From: Variovorax sp. IB41
Lineage (GTDB): Bacteria; Pseudomonadota; Gammaproteobacteria; Burkholderiales; Burkholderiaceae_C
Length of the DNA stretch: 64,000 nucleotides
Assembly: GCF_016405905.1 (NCBI RefSeq)
Contig: NZ_JAEFCB010000001.1
Coordinates: 62,001 to 126,000, forward strand
Direction of reading: 5' to 3'
Shown here: one piece after another, positions 8,565 through 17,098 of the stretch
Position numbering within the stretch: position 1 is the stretch's first letter
How the letters are laid out: every line of letters starts with the position of its first letter
Translations under genes and position numbers: made by a program
Notes under the pieces: generated by a model
Databases searched by the model: none
Seen by the model: only the letters and a program-made list of their open reading frames with translations
Told to the model about the DNA's origin: nothing

Positions 8565-9211
8565 TGACCGAGGACCTCGACGCCGGCACGGAAGCGACGG
8601 TCCCGGTCTGGGCCGTGTTCGGCGACCTGATGTCGGGCCTGCTCGGCGCCTTCGTGCTGATCCTGGTCTGCGTGATCGGCATGCAGCTCGAACTCGCGAC
8701 CAAGCTCGAAACCGAGGTCAAGCAGCGCAAGGTCGAGGCCGAACGGCTGCAGACGCTCGAGCAGGCGCTGGCCGGGCCGCTCGCGGCGGGCCGGGTGACA
8801 TTGAACAACGGCCGCATCGGCATCAGTGGCAGCGTGTTGTTCGCGCTGAACTCCGCCGAGCTGCAGCCCGAAGGCCGGCAACTGCTCAAGAGCCTGGCCG
8901 CGCCGCTCACCGCGTACCTGCAAGCCCGCGACGAGATCCTGATGGTGAGCGGCTTCACCGACGACCGACAGGTGCGCGGCGGCAACCGCCAGTTCGCGGA
9001 CAACTGGGAGCTCTCGGCGCAGCGCGCCCTGACGGTGACCCGCACGCTGATCGAAGAGGGCATTCCGTCGTCCGCGATCTTTGCCGCGGCGTTCGGCGCC
9101 GAGCAGGCGGTGGCGTCGAATGCCGATGCCGATGGGCGCTCGAAAAATCGGCGCGTGGAGATGGCGCCCACGCCGAAGCGCTCCGACGCAAAGACAAAGC
9201 CGCGTGAGTAG
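8564..9211 (+). CDS. OmpA-domain membrane protein, MotB/ZorB-like
   Basis: 215 residues from the ATG at 8564; a GTG at 8561 is the alternative. A short cytoplasmic tail leads into one membrane helix, PVWAVFGDLMSGLLGAFVL. Its Asp21 matches the ion-carrying Asp of MotB-type stators. A coiled linker (about 45-75) precedes an OmpA-like peptidoglycan-binding domain (about 80-200), with SGFTDDRQ, NWELSAQRA and SKNRRVE at the expected places. In MotAB, ExbBD and ZorAB motors this subunit anchors the stator to the wall and carries the ion. The pairing with the preceding MotA-like gene, which it overlaps by one base, supports a dedicated motor. The next gene starts inside its 3' end. Confidence 0.88.
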   Translation: MTEDLDAGTEATVPVWAVFGDLMSGLLGAFVLILVCVIGMQLELATKLETEVKQRKVEAERLQTLEQALAGPLAAGRVTLNNGRIGISGSVLFALNSAELQPEGRQLLKSLAAPLTAYLQARDEILMVSGFTDDRQVRGGNRQFADNWELSAQRALTVTRTLIEEGIPSSAIFAAAFGAEQAVASNADADGRSKNRRVEMAPTPKRSDAKTKPRE

Positions 9212-9809
9212 CAGCGACGAATCCAACGGAATCGATGCAACGCTCGGCGCATGGCGCGAGCGCGGGGCGCATCGCCTCGACCCGGTCCGCTTCCATTTCA
9301 TCGAGACGCTGGCCCGGCGCGCGGCGGACCACGGCGGGGAGGCGCGGCGCATCCTGGACGAAAAAGTCACCGCGCTGCTCGCAGCCTATGGCGACGATCT
9401 CGAAAAGATGCCGGATGCGCAAGCCACCGCGGTCAAGCCACCTGCGCACGGGCCGCTCGCGGAACTGACGGTCCACCTCGCGCAGCACGCATCGTCCGAG
9501 CGGATGGACCTGGCAACCCACGAGCTGAAGGTGCTCCCGTTTTTCCGGAGCACGTGGTCCAAGCTCAGCGCCGAACGGCGGCTCACGCAATCGCTGGCGA
9601 AGCTGCCGCAGAACGCCGGCCCGCTCAACTCGCACAACCTCGTGCATCAATCGCTCACGCTGATGCGAGAGCTCTCGCCCGAATACCTCAACCGGTTCGT
9701 GTCGTATGTCGATGCGCTGCTGTGGGTCGATCAGGCGAACGCCCCGGCGAGCAACGAAGCGCCGCGCGCCGAGGGCGGCAAGAAGACTGCGCGCAGCAAG
9801 TCCGGCTGA
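9204..9809 (+). CDS. DUF2894 family protein
   Basis: 201 residues from a GTG start at 9204 that overlaps the OmpA gene by 8 bp, showing translational coupling. It is predicted soluble and helical. Recognisable DUF2894 segments are LDPVRFHFIETLARRAADHG, LKVLPFFRSTW and QNAGPLNSHNLVHQSLTLMR, followed by a Lys/Ala-rich tail. No enzymatic motif is apparent. Its fixed position as the last gene of the motor cluster suggests that it works with the DUF802/OmpA pair, perhaps as a cytosolic effector or regulator. That role is inference only. Confidence 0.83.
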   Translation: MSSSDESNGIDATLGAWRERGAHRLDPVRFHFIETLARRAADHGGEARRILDEKVTALLAAYGDDLEKMPDAQATAVKPPAHGPLAELTVHLAQHASSERMDLATHELKVLPFFRSTWSKLSAERRLTQSLAKLPQNAGPLNSHNLVHQSLTLMRELSPEYLNRFVSYVDALLWVDQANAPASNEAPRAEGGKKTARSKSG

Positions 9810-9824
9810 CCCGCAGCGATCGGC

Positions 9825-10253
9825 TCAGCGGAGCGCTGCCCGGCGCCGCTCGCGCAGTCGCAACGCCAGCAGGCAAACCGTGGCCGCAAGCAACAGCGCC
9901 GCGGCAACGACTTCCGACAGGATCGTGAGGTTCGCCGTGCGGGTGTGCCAGGCCATCGGCGCCAGCGCATAGTGGCCGAGTCCGTCGAAGCCGAGCAGGG
10001 CATAGGCGGCGACAAGCAGAAGGCCCGTCATCACGAACCGCTTGCGGATGAGCAGGAACCCGAGCACCCCCACCGACGTGATGCCCACCCAGGCCGCATA
10101 GACCTTCGCGCTGGTGAGCGAAGCCGGAAGATTCGGGTACTCGCAGATGAACTCGGCGTTGTGGGTGAAATGTCCGAGGCTCGTCAGGAAGTACGCCACG
10201 GTCAGGACGGCGAGCAACTTGGGGAGGCCGGAGAGGCGAGGGGTTGAATTCAT
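9825..10253 (-). CDS. Small four-helix membrane protein, unknown function
   Basis: 142 residues with four hydrophobic segments, including LLAVLTVAYFLTSLGHFTHN, VGITSVGVLGFLLI and a C-terminal ALLLAATVCLLAL helix, ending in an Arg-rich tail. The first helix is followed by His and acidic residues (GHFTHNAEFICEYPN). I do not recognise the family. It is convergent with the DUF2894 gene (15 bp apart) and lies 7 bp upstream of the next minus-strand stop, so it may begin or close a small unit of its own. Confidence 0.7.
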   Translation of the reverse strand: MNSTPRLSGLPKLLAVLTVAYFLTSLGHFTHNAEFICEYPNLPASLTSAKVYAAWVGITSVGVLGFLLIRKRFVMTGLLLVAAYALLGFDGLGHYALAPMAWHTRTANLTILSEVVAAALLLAATVCLLALRLRERRRAALR

Positions 10254-10260
10254 CCGGGCC

Positions 10261-10617
10261 CTACTTTTTTCGTGTGACTGGCACGTTCACGTTCCACTTC
10301 TGCAGCGTGGTGCCCACGGCGCGTGCGCAGGTGACCATGACGTTGCGTCCCGTCAGCCCGTAGCTCTTGGGTGTCCATCGGGTTTCGAGCGGGACGCTGC
10401 ACCGCGGGACCAGGATTTTCATGTTCGGATCGAGCGCCACCCATCCGCTGTGCGTGCGCGCGTTCTCCTTCGCGACAAAATCGCGAGCCTCCTGCCGTAT
10501 CTCGAAGAGGCCATGCATCTCGGCGGTGGAGCGGTCGGTTTCGATGCGCCACGCAGCGAAGCAGCGCGCCGACGCAAGCGACAGAAACAGCAGCAGCAAG
10601 GCGCGGCTGCTGTTCAT
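10261..10617 (-). CDS. Exported small protein, unknown function
   Basis: 118 residues with a clear signal peptide (SSRALLLLFLSLASARCFA, probable cleavage before AWRIETD). The mature part has two cysteines, at positions 73 and 97 of the precursor, that could form a disulfide, and it ends in a basic TRKK. No domain is recognised. It is located 8 bp downstream of the MFS stop at 10626 on the same strand, so it is likely co-transcribed with that transporter. Confidence 0.65.
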   Translation of the reverse strand: MNSSRALLLLFLSLASARCFAAWRIETDRSTAEMHGLFEIRQEARDFVAKENARTHSGWVALDPNMKILVPRCSVPLETRWTPKSYGLTGRNVMVTCARAVGTTLQKWNVNVPVTRKK

Positions 10618-10625
10618 CGCAGCGC

Positions 10626-11930
10626 TCAGGCCCGCCCCGCCGCCGCCTGCTCGGCCCGCGCATCGTGCCCGATGATCAGCACCAGCACGAACGCCACCGC
10701 GGACAGCAGCGCGAGAAAGATCACCGCGTAGATGTCGTTGCCCATGCGGTCCTTCAGCGCGCCGAAGATCGTCGGGCCGATGTAGCCGCCCAGGTTGCCG
10801 ATGGAGTTGATCCACGCGATGCCGGCCGCGGCCGCGGTGCCGCTCAGGATGGCGGTGGGCAGCGTCCAGAACATCGGCAGCGCGCTGAAGATGCCGAATG
10901 CGGCGAGCGTCACGGCCGCCATCTTGGGCACCGGCGCGCTGGTTTCCGCGGCCGCGACGAGGCCCACGAAGATGCACGCGAGCGGGATCAGCAGGAACCA
11001 CTTGCGCTCCTTCTTCGCATCGGAGGCGCGGGTCCAGAACACCATCGCGATGGCGCCGATCAGGTACGGAAAGGCGTTGATGAAGCCGATCTCCACGTTG
11101 CCCAGACCTCCGAAGCCCTTGATGATCTGCGGCAGGAAAAAGCTCAGGCCGTACAGCGGCACGGTGATGCCCATGTAGACGAACCCGAGGCCGATCACGC
11201 GCGGATTCAGCAGCGCCTGCTTCCATGAAATGGTGTGCAGCGCCTCGCGGCTGCGACGCTCGCCGTCGAGCGTGTGCTGCAGCCAGTCGCGCTCTTCGTT
11301 GGAGAGCCACTTCGCATCCTTCGGGCCATCGGGCAGGTAGAAGAGGATGAAGAAGGTCAGGATCAGCGAGGGAATCGCCTCCAGGATGAACAGCCACTGC
11401 CAGCCGTGCATGCCGCCCACGCCATCCATGTTGAGGATGTAGCCCGAAATCGGCGAACCGATCACCGTGGAGATCGGAATGGCGAACATGAACCAGCCCA
11501 CGATGCGCGCGCGGTACGCCGCCGGAAACCACAGCGTGATGTAGAAGATCACGCCCGGAAAGAAACCGGCCTCGGCAATGCCGAGCAGGAAGCGCACGAC
11601 GTTGAAGCTGGTCGAGCCGCCCACCCAGGCCTGGGCCGCGGAAAGAATGCCCCAGCTGAACATGATGCGGGCGATCCAGCGGCGTGCGCCGAAGCGCTCC
11701 AGCGCCATGTTGCTCGGCACCTCGAAGAGAAAGTACGCGAGGAAGAAGATGCCCGCCGCGCTGCCGAACACCGCGGCGGTGAAGCCCAGGTCCTTGGACA
11801 TCGCCGACCCGGCAAAGCCCAGGTTCACGCGGTCCAGGTAGGCGATGAAGTAGCTGATCATCAAGAGCGGCAAGAGCCGCCAGCTGATCTTGGAGATGGT
11901 TCTCTGTTCGACGGGGTTCACGGTGTGCAT
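10626..11930 (-). CDS. MFS transporter, anion:cation symporter (ACS) type
   Basis: 434 residues, 12 predicted helices. The N-terminus (RLLPLLMISYFIAYLDRVNL, then GFAGSAMSKDLGFT) is the hallmark of the ACS family that takes up organic anions such as tartrate, phthalate or glucarate. Further family features are EVPSNMALERFGARRW and GIAEAGFFPGVIFYITLWFP. The substrate cannot be assigned because no catabolic enzyme is adjacent. It probably leads a two-gene unit with the exported protein downstream. The start ATG at 11930 gives a 15-residue cytoplasmic lead. Confidence 0.88.
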   Translation of the reverse strand: MHTVNPVEQRTISKISWRLLPLLMISYFIAYLDRVNLGFAGSAMSKDLGFTAAVFGSAAGIFFLAYFLFEVPSNMALERFGARRWIARIMFSWGILSAAQAWVGGSTSFNVVRFLLGIAEAGFFPGVIFYITLWFPAAYRARIVGWFMFAIPISTVIGSPISGYILNMDGVGGMHGWQWLFILEAIPSLILTFFILFYLPDGPKDAKWLSNEERDWLQHTLDGERRSREALHTISWKQALLNPRVIGLGFVYMGITVPLYGLSFFLPQIIKGFGGLGNVEIGFINAFPYLIGAIAMVFWTRASDAKKERKWFLLIPLACIFVGLVAAAETSAPVPKMAAVTLAAFGIFSALPMFWTLPTAILSGTAAAAGIAWINSIGNLGGYIGPTIFGALKDRMGNDIYAVIFLALLSAVAFVLVLIIGHDARAEQAAAGRA

Positions 11931-11991
11931 GTCTCCTGTTATGTGAAGGTTTTGGTGGAGCCTGTCCGGTGACAGGTGATGGGAAAAATGC

Positions 11992-13857
11992 TCAGGAGGA
12001 CGCCTGGTCCTCTTCTTTTTGCTGTGCCCTCATGACCTGGTGGCGTTGCCAGTAGTAGCCGACGGCGCCGCGGAAGTTGTCTTTCTGCTTGCCCAGGCCC
12101 GCCACCTTGACCTTGGTGGTGCGCGCGCCCAGCATGCCCTTGTCGTGGTGCGTGACGATCAGCGTGTCTCCGAAGCTGCCGTCCTTGTAGGTGAGGCCCT
12201 TCACCTCGTCCCACGCGATGGTCGAGCCGCCATCCGCGCTCGGGTGCAGGCCCGTGTAGTCGATCACGATGCGCTCGCCGTTCTTCAGCGCGAACTCGAC
12301 CGGCGGAAAGTGCCGCAGCACCACGACGCGCTCTTCCTCGGTGGCGGGTTCGTAGCGGTAGGCCAGGGCCAGATCGTGGTTCTGCACGAAGCGCTGCTCG
12401 TACTCGCTCCACAGACGCTGCTCGATCGCGAGGGCCGTCTCGATGTCGTCGGCCCACGTCGCTTGCGGCGCGGTCGCGACGATGGCGCCGTACACGCTCT
12501 CGGGCACATGGTGGTCGACGTTGCGCATGCGTTCGAGCAGTGGTGGATGGCTGTCGTAGGGGTGGGGCACGTCGGCGGTCTTCATCGTCTCGATGAACGC
12601 CTCGGAGCTCGCGTAGGGCGGCAGCCCGTCGGCCACGAAGCTGGCAATGCCCAGCGCGCCGTCGTGCTGGCGGTTCTGCGCGAAGAGCTTCTGCTCGACG
12701 TCGTTGCGGTAGCTCGCGTAGGCCGAGATCTTGATGAGCGACTGCACGATGGCGCTGGGGGCCGTGAGGCTCGCCGACACGCGGTCGGCCTTGTACTCGC
12801 GCTCGCGGCTGTCGCGCGCCAGGGCGAACTCGAAGATCATGCGATACAGGCGCAGCAGGTAGTGCGCCACGATGGTGAGGCCGCCGCTGCGCATCTTCCA
12901 GGTGTACTGGTCGAACTGCCGAAGCTTCGGGCCGAGCGCCGCGCTGCTGCGGGTGTCGCCGCCGCCCAGGTGGGCCAGCTCGTGCGCGAGCACCGCATCG
13001 GCTTCCGATTGATCGAGCACGCGCAGCAGCGGAAGGCTCACGAAGAGCGTGCGGCCTTGCAGCGTGCGGCCGCCGACTTCGATGGGCGCTTCGGTCACGA
13101 AGAAATTGGTGTCGATGCCCGCGACGATCTGGTCGGGCGGCGCGGTCTGCACGCGGCCCGCGAGCTGGCGGATGCGCTCCCACAGGCGCGGCGCGTCGCC
13201 CTCGGCGATGAGCTCGCCGTCGATCGCGTTGACCGAGGGCAGCTTCTTGAACAGCGTGTACACCGCATAGAACACGGCCGCCGCCGCCGCCACGCCGGCG
13301 ATGATGATGAGCTTGACGTAGTAGCTGTGCCAGAAGAAGGCGGTGAGCCAGAACGAGAGCCACACCAGCATCGCGCTCTGCAGCACGACCTCGATGGCGC
13401 TGGAGACGGTCATGAGCCGCCATCCCGCCACGAAGCTTGCGTAGCGCAGGCCCCGATTGGCGAAGGCCAGCGCGCCCAGCACGAGGGCCGCCGCGAGCAG
13501 CGCCGCGCCGAGCGCCAGCGTCCAGAGGGCGGCGCGGTCGGCCCAGTGGAACTGCCACTGCATCGAGTAAGGGCTGCACACCTTGTCGTGGAAATTCCTG
13601 TCTTCCGGCGCAGTGGCGTCGCAGGCCTTGGAGAGCGGGTGGCTGCGGTAGAACGCGGTGGCTTGCGCCTTGTCGTCGGCCGAGAGACGGGCATCGGAGC
13701 CGATGCGCTTTTCGATCGACTGCAGGAACTCGGCGTCCTGCGAGCGCAGTGCGTACTCGGTGAAGACCAGCGTCGCCGCCGGAATGGCGAAGAGCGACAC
13801 GAGGGTCAGAAGAAACACGCGAAGCAGATCGGCATGGATCGTTCGGGCGAAGGCCAT
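11992..13857 (-). CDS. M48-family membrane zinc metalloprotease
   Basis: 621 residues. The start at 13857 (MAFARTIHAD) has a strong Shine-Dalgarno (AGGAGG) 7 bp upstream and gives an immediate N-terminal membrane helix (about 12-33). A periplasmic loop with two Cys (80, 94) follows, then helices around 110-133, 150-175 and 181-203. The catalytic zinc motif HELAH is at 292-296 and the third ligand is probably Glu354 (EYKADR), as in HtpX/Ste24-like peptidases. The last ~150 residues form an extra basic, beta-rich domain ending QQKEEDQASS that is not part of the peptidase fold. The topology suggests a membrane-anchored protease for envelope quality control. Confidence 0.87.
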   Translation of the reverse strand: MAFARTIHADLLRVFLLTLVSLFAIPAATLVFTEYALRSQDAEFLQSIEKRIGSDARLSADDKAQATAFYRSHPLSKACDATAPEDRNFHDKVCSPYSMQWQFHWADRAALWTLALGAALLAAALVLGALAFANRGLRYASFVAGWRLMTVSSAIEVVLQSAMLVWLSFWLTAFFWHSYYVKLIIIAGVAAAAAVFYAVYTLFKKLPSVNAIDGELIAEGDAPRLWERIRQLAGRVQTAPPDQIVAGIDTNFFVTEAPIEVGGRTLQGRTLFVSLPLLRVLDQSEADAVLAHELAHLGGGDTRSSAALGPKLRQFDQYTWKMRSGGLTIVAHYLLRLYRMIFEFALARDSREREYKADRVSASLTAPSAIVQSLIKISAYASYRNDVEQKLFAQNRQHDGALGIASFVADGLPPYASSEAFIETMKTADVPHPYDSHPPLLERMRNVDHHVPESVYGAIVATAPQATWADDIETALAIEQRLWSEYEQRFVQNHDLALAYRYEPATEEERVVVLRHFPPVEFALKNGERIVIDYTGLHPSADGGSTIAWDEVKGLTYKDGSFGDTLIVTHHDKGMLGARTTKVKVAGLGKQKDNFRGAVGYYWQRHQVMRAQQKEEDQASS

Positions 13858-14057
13858 GGGTAACTCCTCCTGGAAGGCAGATGCTGTGAGTTGTTGTGGA
13901 AGCGGTCCGGGAAGCCGATAGCGTAGCCGCCGATCGTGTCGCTGGGAAATCCGGGGCCGCGTCAAGCATGTGCGACTGCCGACCAGCCGGCAAATAAGGT
14001 TATCGCTTTTGCATCGTTCCACGGCCCGCAGCGCAGGTATAGCCTTCGGCGTCACGT

Positions 14058-14879
14058 ATGCCTCCAAACACGCCTCCCACCACGCCTCCCACCTCTGCAC
14101 CATCCCCTGTTTCTCCCTCGGGTTCGAGCCCGTCCCCGGTGGCCTGGATCGCCGGTGTCGGCGCCAGCGCGGGCCTGGGCGCAGCGCTCGCGCGGCGCTT
14201 CGCGGCCGAGGGATTTCTCGTCGCGCTGACCGGCCGCACCCAGGCCCAACTGGCCGCGGTGGCGGCCGAAATTGAAGCCGCCGGCGGGCGCGCCCAGGTG
14301 TTCGCCGGCGACGTCGCCAGCGAGGCCGAAATCCACGGCATCGCGCAGCGCGTGAAGGCGCTGGGCCCGCTTTCGGTGGCGATCTTCAATGCCTCGAGCG
14401 CGGTGCGCGCGCCGACGCTGGAGATCTCGGTCGACCAGTTCACGCAGGCCTGGCGCACCAGCGCGCTGGGCGGTTTCATCTTCGCGCGCGAAGCGCTGCA
14501 GGGCCTGCTGGCCAACGGCTTCGAGGCCACCGCACCGCGGGCGCGCGGCAGCCTGCTTTTCACCGGCGCCACCGCGGCGCTGCGCGGCAAGCCGCCGTTC
14601 GCCGCCTTCGCAGCGGCCAAGGCCAGCCTGCGTTCGCTCAGCCAGAGCCTCGCGCGCGAGTTCGGGCCAGAGGGCATTCACGTGGCGCACGTGGTGATCG
14701 ATGGCGGCATCGACGGCGAGCGCCTGCGCAGCAACGCACCCCAGCGCGTGGCGCAGGCGGGCGACGATGGCCTGCTGCAGCTGGACGCCATCGCCGAGAA
14801 CTACTGGCAGCTGCATGTGCAGCACCGCAGCGCGTGGACGCAGGAACTCGACCTGCGCCCGTTCAAGGAACCCTTCTGA
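14058..14879 (+). CDS. SDR-family oxidoreductase lacking the catalytic Tyr
   Basis: 273 residues. After a Pro/Ser-rich lead of about 28 residues comes the Rossmann motif GVGASAGLG (33-41), then TGR at 58-60 and GDVAS at 84-88, which identify a short-chain dehydrogenase. The usual YxxxK reads F184-AAA-K188, and the Ser-containing strand reads FTGATAAL, so the canonical Tyr is absent. Either the family uses another acid or it is a non-catalytic or divergent SDR. A later start (for example at about 14145) would remove the low-complexity lead. It lies 13 bp before the CmcJ-like gene, probably in one operon. Confidence 0.85.
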   Translation: MPPNTPPTTPPTSAPSPVSPSGSSPSPVAWIAGVGASAGLGAALARRFAAEGFLVALTGRTQAQLAAVAAEIEAAGGRAQVFAGDVASEAEIHGIAQRVKALGPLSVAIFNASSAVRAPTLEISVDQFTQAWRTSALGGFIFAREALQGLLANGFEATAPRARGSLLFTGATAALRGKPPFAAFAAAKASLRSLSQSLAREFGPEGIHVAHVVIDGGIDGERLRSNAPQRVAQAGDDGLLQLDAIAENYWQLHVQHRSAWTQELDLRPFKEPF

Positions 14880-14892
14880 GGAGTCATGCCGC

Positions 14893-15750
14893 ATGGGCAC
14901 CGCATCGAACGGCCACCTGGTGGCCGCCACGCTTTCCTCGGTGGAGGGCGAGCTCAATTACCTGAAGGCGGGGCAGGGCAGGCCGGTGAGCTACACCTTC
15001 GAGCCGCCGCCGGGCGTGCCCTGGGTGACCGGCGAGCTGGAGCCGCGCCGCGTGGCGATCCGCGACGGCCGCCCGCTCGTGGCGCTGCACGAGCTCTCGC
15101 TCGACCGCAGCGGCTTCACGCAGATCTCGCACCGCAGCGTGGTGGCCGACTTTTCGCACGATGCGACCATCCGCGACATCTACTACCGCGAGGCCGAGGC
15201 GCTGCTGCGCGACGTGACGGGCGCCGAGAAAATCGTGGTCTTCGACCACACGCTGCGCGACAGCGCGCAAGGCTCGCGCCGCACGGCCGAACTGCGGGAG
15301 CCCGTGCGCCGGGTGCACAACGACCAGACCTTCGTCTCCGCGCCGCGCCGCGTGCGCGACCACCTGCCGCCCGACGAAGCCGAGGAGCGCCTGAAGCACC
15401 GCTTCGCCATCGTCAACCTGTGGCGCCCGCTCGCGACGGTGGAGCGCCTGCCGCTCGCGCTGTGCGATGCGCGCTCCATCGCGTTCGAGGACATGGTGCC
15501 CAGCGACCTGGTCTACCCCGACAGGGTGGGCGAGACCTATTCCTTCACCTGGAACCCGAAGCACCAGTGGTACTGGTTCCCGAGGCTGCGGCCCGACGAG
15601 GCGCTGCTGCTGAAGATCTACGACTCGCGCGAGGACGGCACCGCGCGCTTCACCGCGCACACCGCGTTCGAAGACCCGACCGGCGCCCGCGAAGCACCGC
15701 CGCGCCGCAGCATCGAGCTGCGGGCACTCGTGTTCTGGCCGGCCGCCTGA
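14893..15750 (+). CDS. CmcJ/NvfI-family oxidoreductase
   Basis: 285 residues. Segments such as KIVVFDHTLRDS, VHNDQTF, FAIVNLWRPL and the late HTAFEDPTG plus RRSIELRALVFW are characteristic of the CmcJ/NvfI/AsaB family. This group contains the cephamycin 7-alpha-methoxylation subunit and fungal oxygenase-like proteins. The His and Asp residues are compatible with an iron/2-oxoglutarate-like fold, but activity is not proven in bacteria. The ATG at 14893 follows closely on the SDR stop. Together the pair may modify a small carbonyl compound, which is inference. Confidence 0.8.
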   Translation: MGTASNGHLVAATLSSVEGELNYLKAGQGRPVSYTFEPPPGVPWVTGELEPRRVAIRDGRPLVALHELSLDRSGFTQISHRSVVADFSHDATIRDIYYREAEALLRDVTGAEKIVVFDHTLRDSAQGSRRTAELREPVRRVHNDQTFVSAPRRVRDHLPPDEAEERLKHRFAIVNLWRPLATVERLPLALCDARSIAFEDMVPSDLVYPDRVGETYSFTWNPKHQWYWFPRLRPDEALLLKIYDSREDGTARFTAHTAFEDPTGAREAPPRRSIELRALVFWPAA

Positions 15751-15765
15751 GTACGAAGTTCGTAC
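15751..15765. promoter_or_regulatory. Perfect palindrome GTACGAA-G-TTCGTAC
   Basis: A 7-bp perfect inverted repeat around a single base starts directly after the stop codon of the CmcJ-like gene and lies about 120 bp before the Bcr/CflA-type pump. Odd-length palindromes of this type are typical operators for TetR/MarR-like dimers. No such regulator gene is adjacent, so the role is speculative. Confidence 0.35.
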
Positions 15766-15883
15766 GCCGCACGCACCGCGGCCTGCCAGTCGATTCTTTC
15801 GCCTGAATTAGTGCGGGCGCGCGGCCATGGGGCGCCCGACCCCACGCCTGCGCCGATCGCCTGGCTTGGCGACAATCGGGGCA

Positions 15884-17098
15884 ATGCGTTCTTCCCCCTT
15901 CTTCAAGATGGCCCTCTTGCTGGGCCTGCTTTCGGCCATCGGGCCCTTCGCCATCGACATGTACCTGCCCGCGCTCCCCGCCATCGGGCAGAGCCTGCGC
16001 GCCGACATCGGCGCGGTGCAGATGAGCCTCACGGCGTTCTTTCTTTCGCTGGGCGCGGGCCAGCTGCTCTACGGGCCGATCTCCGACATGGTCGGGCGCA
16101 AGCCGCCTCTCTATGCCGGGCTGGTGCTCTTCGCAGTGGCCAGCGTGGGCTGCGCCTTGGCCACCGACATCCAGACGCTGATCGCGCTGCGCTTCATCCA
16201 GGGCCTGGGCGCCGCGGCCGGCATGGCGATTCCGCGCGCGGTCGTGCGCGACCTGCACACGGGCACCGACGCGGCGCGGCTGATGTCGCTCCTGATGCTG
16301 GTGTTCAGCGTGTCGCCGATCCTCGCGCCGCTCGCGGGCAGCGCGGTCATCGCCGTGGCCGGCTGGCGCGGCGTGTTCTGGGCGGTGACCATCGCTGCCG
16401 TGGCGGGCCTCGCGATGATGGTCAAGCTGCTCGACGAAACCCGGCCCGCCTCGGAGCGCGTCGAAAGCAGCCTGGGCAGCGCGCTCTCGGCCTACTGGCT
16501 GCTGCTGCGCGATTCGCACTACCTCGGGCTCGTGTTCATCGGCAGCTTCGCGATGGCGGGCTTCTTCACCTACCTGGCCAATTCGTCGTTCGTGATGATC
16601 GACCACTACGGCCTCTCGCCCGCGCTCTACAGCGTGGCCTTCGGCGTGAATGCCGCGGCCTTCATCGGCGCATCGCAGTTCACGGGTTCGCTCGGCGAGC
16701 GCTACGGGCTCGTCAACCTCGTGAAGTTCGGCGTGGCCTGCTGCGGCGCCGCGATGGTGGCGATGTTCGCGTACTTCGCCATGGGCGGCGACAGCATCTG
16801 GGTGCTCATCGTCCTGTATTTCATCGCCTCGGGCTTCATGGGCCTGGTGATCCCGACCACCGGCGTGCTCGCGCTGGAGATGCACGGCGCCATCGCGGGC
16901 ACCGCCTCTGCGCTGCTCGGCACGCTGCAGATGCTGACGGGCGCACTCGCCATGGCGGTGGTGGGCTTCTTCACCGATGGCCGCCCGCTGCCGATGGTCG
17001 CCGGCATGGCCGCAGGCGCATTGATCGCGCTGGTGCTGACCTGGCTCACGCTGGGCAGCGTGCGCTCGGAACCCACACGAAGGACGCAGGAAGCGTGA
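15884..17098 (+). CDS. MFS drug-resistance transporter, Bcr/CflA type
   Basis: 404 residues, 12 helices. The opening IGPFAIDMYLPALPAIGQSL is the Bcr/CflA signature. GPISDMVGRKPPLYAG is MFS motif A, and GLGAAAGMAIPRAVVRDLH is the conserved stretch of helix 4 plus loop. Members export drugs or small metabolites by proton antiport. The ATG at 15884 (MRSSPFFKMALLLG) is preferred over upstream in-frame starts because it places the first helix normally. Its stop overlaps the GTG start of the next pump (GTGA), so the two are co-translated. Confidence 0.88.
   Translation: MRSSPFFKMALLLGLLSAIGPFAIDMYLPALPAIGQSLRADIGAVQMSLTAFFLSLGAGQLLYGPISDMVGRKPPLYAGLVLFAVASVGCALATDIQTLIALRFIQGLGAAAGMAIPRAVVRDLHTGTDAARLMSLLMLVFSVSPILAPLAGSAVIAVAGWRGVFWAVTIAAVAGLAMMVKLLDETRPASERVESSLGSALSAYWLLLRDSHYLGLVFIGSFAMAGFFTYLANSSFVMIDHYGLSPALYSVAFGVNAAAFIGASQFTGSLGERYGLVNLVKFGVACCGAAMVAMFAYFAMGGDSIWVLIVLYFIASGFMGLVIPTTGVLALEMHGAIAGTASALLGTLQMLTGALAMAVVGFFTDGRPLPMVAGMAAGALIALVLTWLTLGSVRSEPTRRTQEA

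Noticed and set aside
5741-9809. A complete Zorya defence system
   Set aside because: Only the ZorA/ZorB-like pair is present; no zorC and no helicase/nuclease zorD or zorE gene is found in the flanks.
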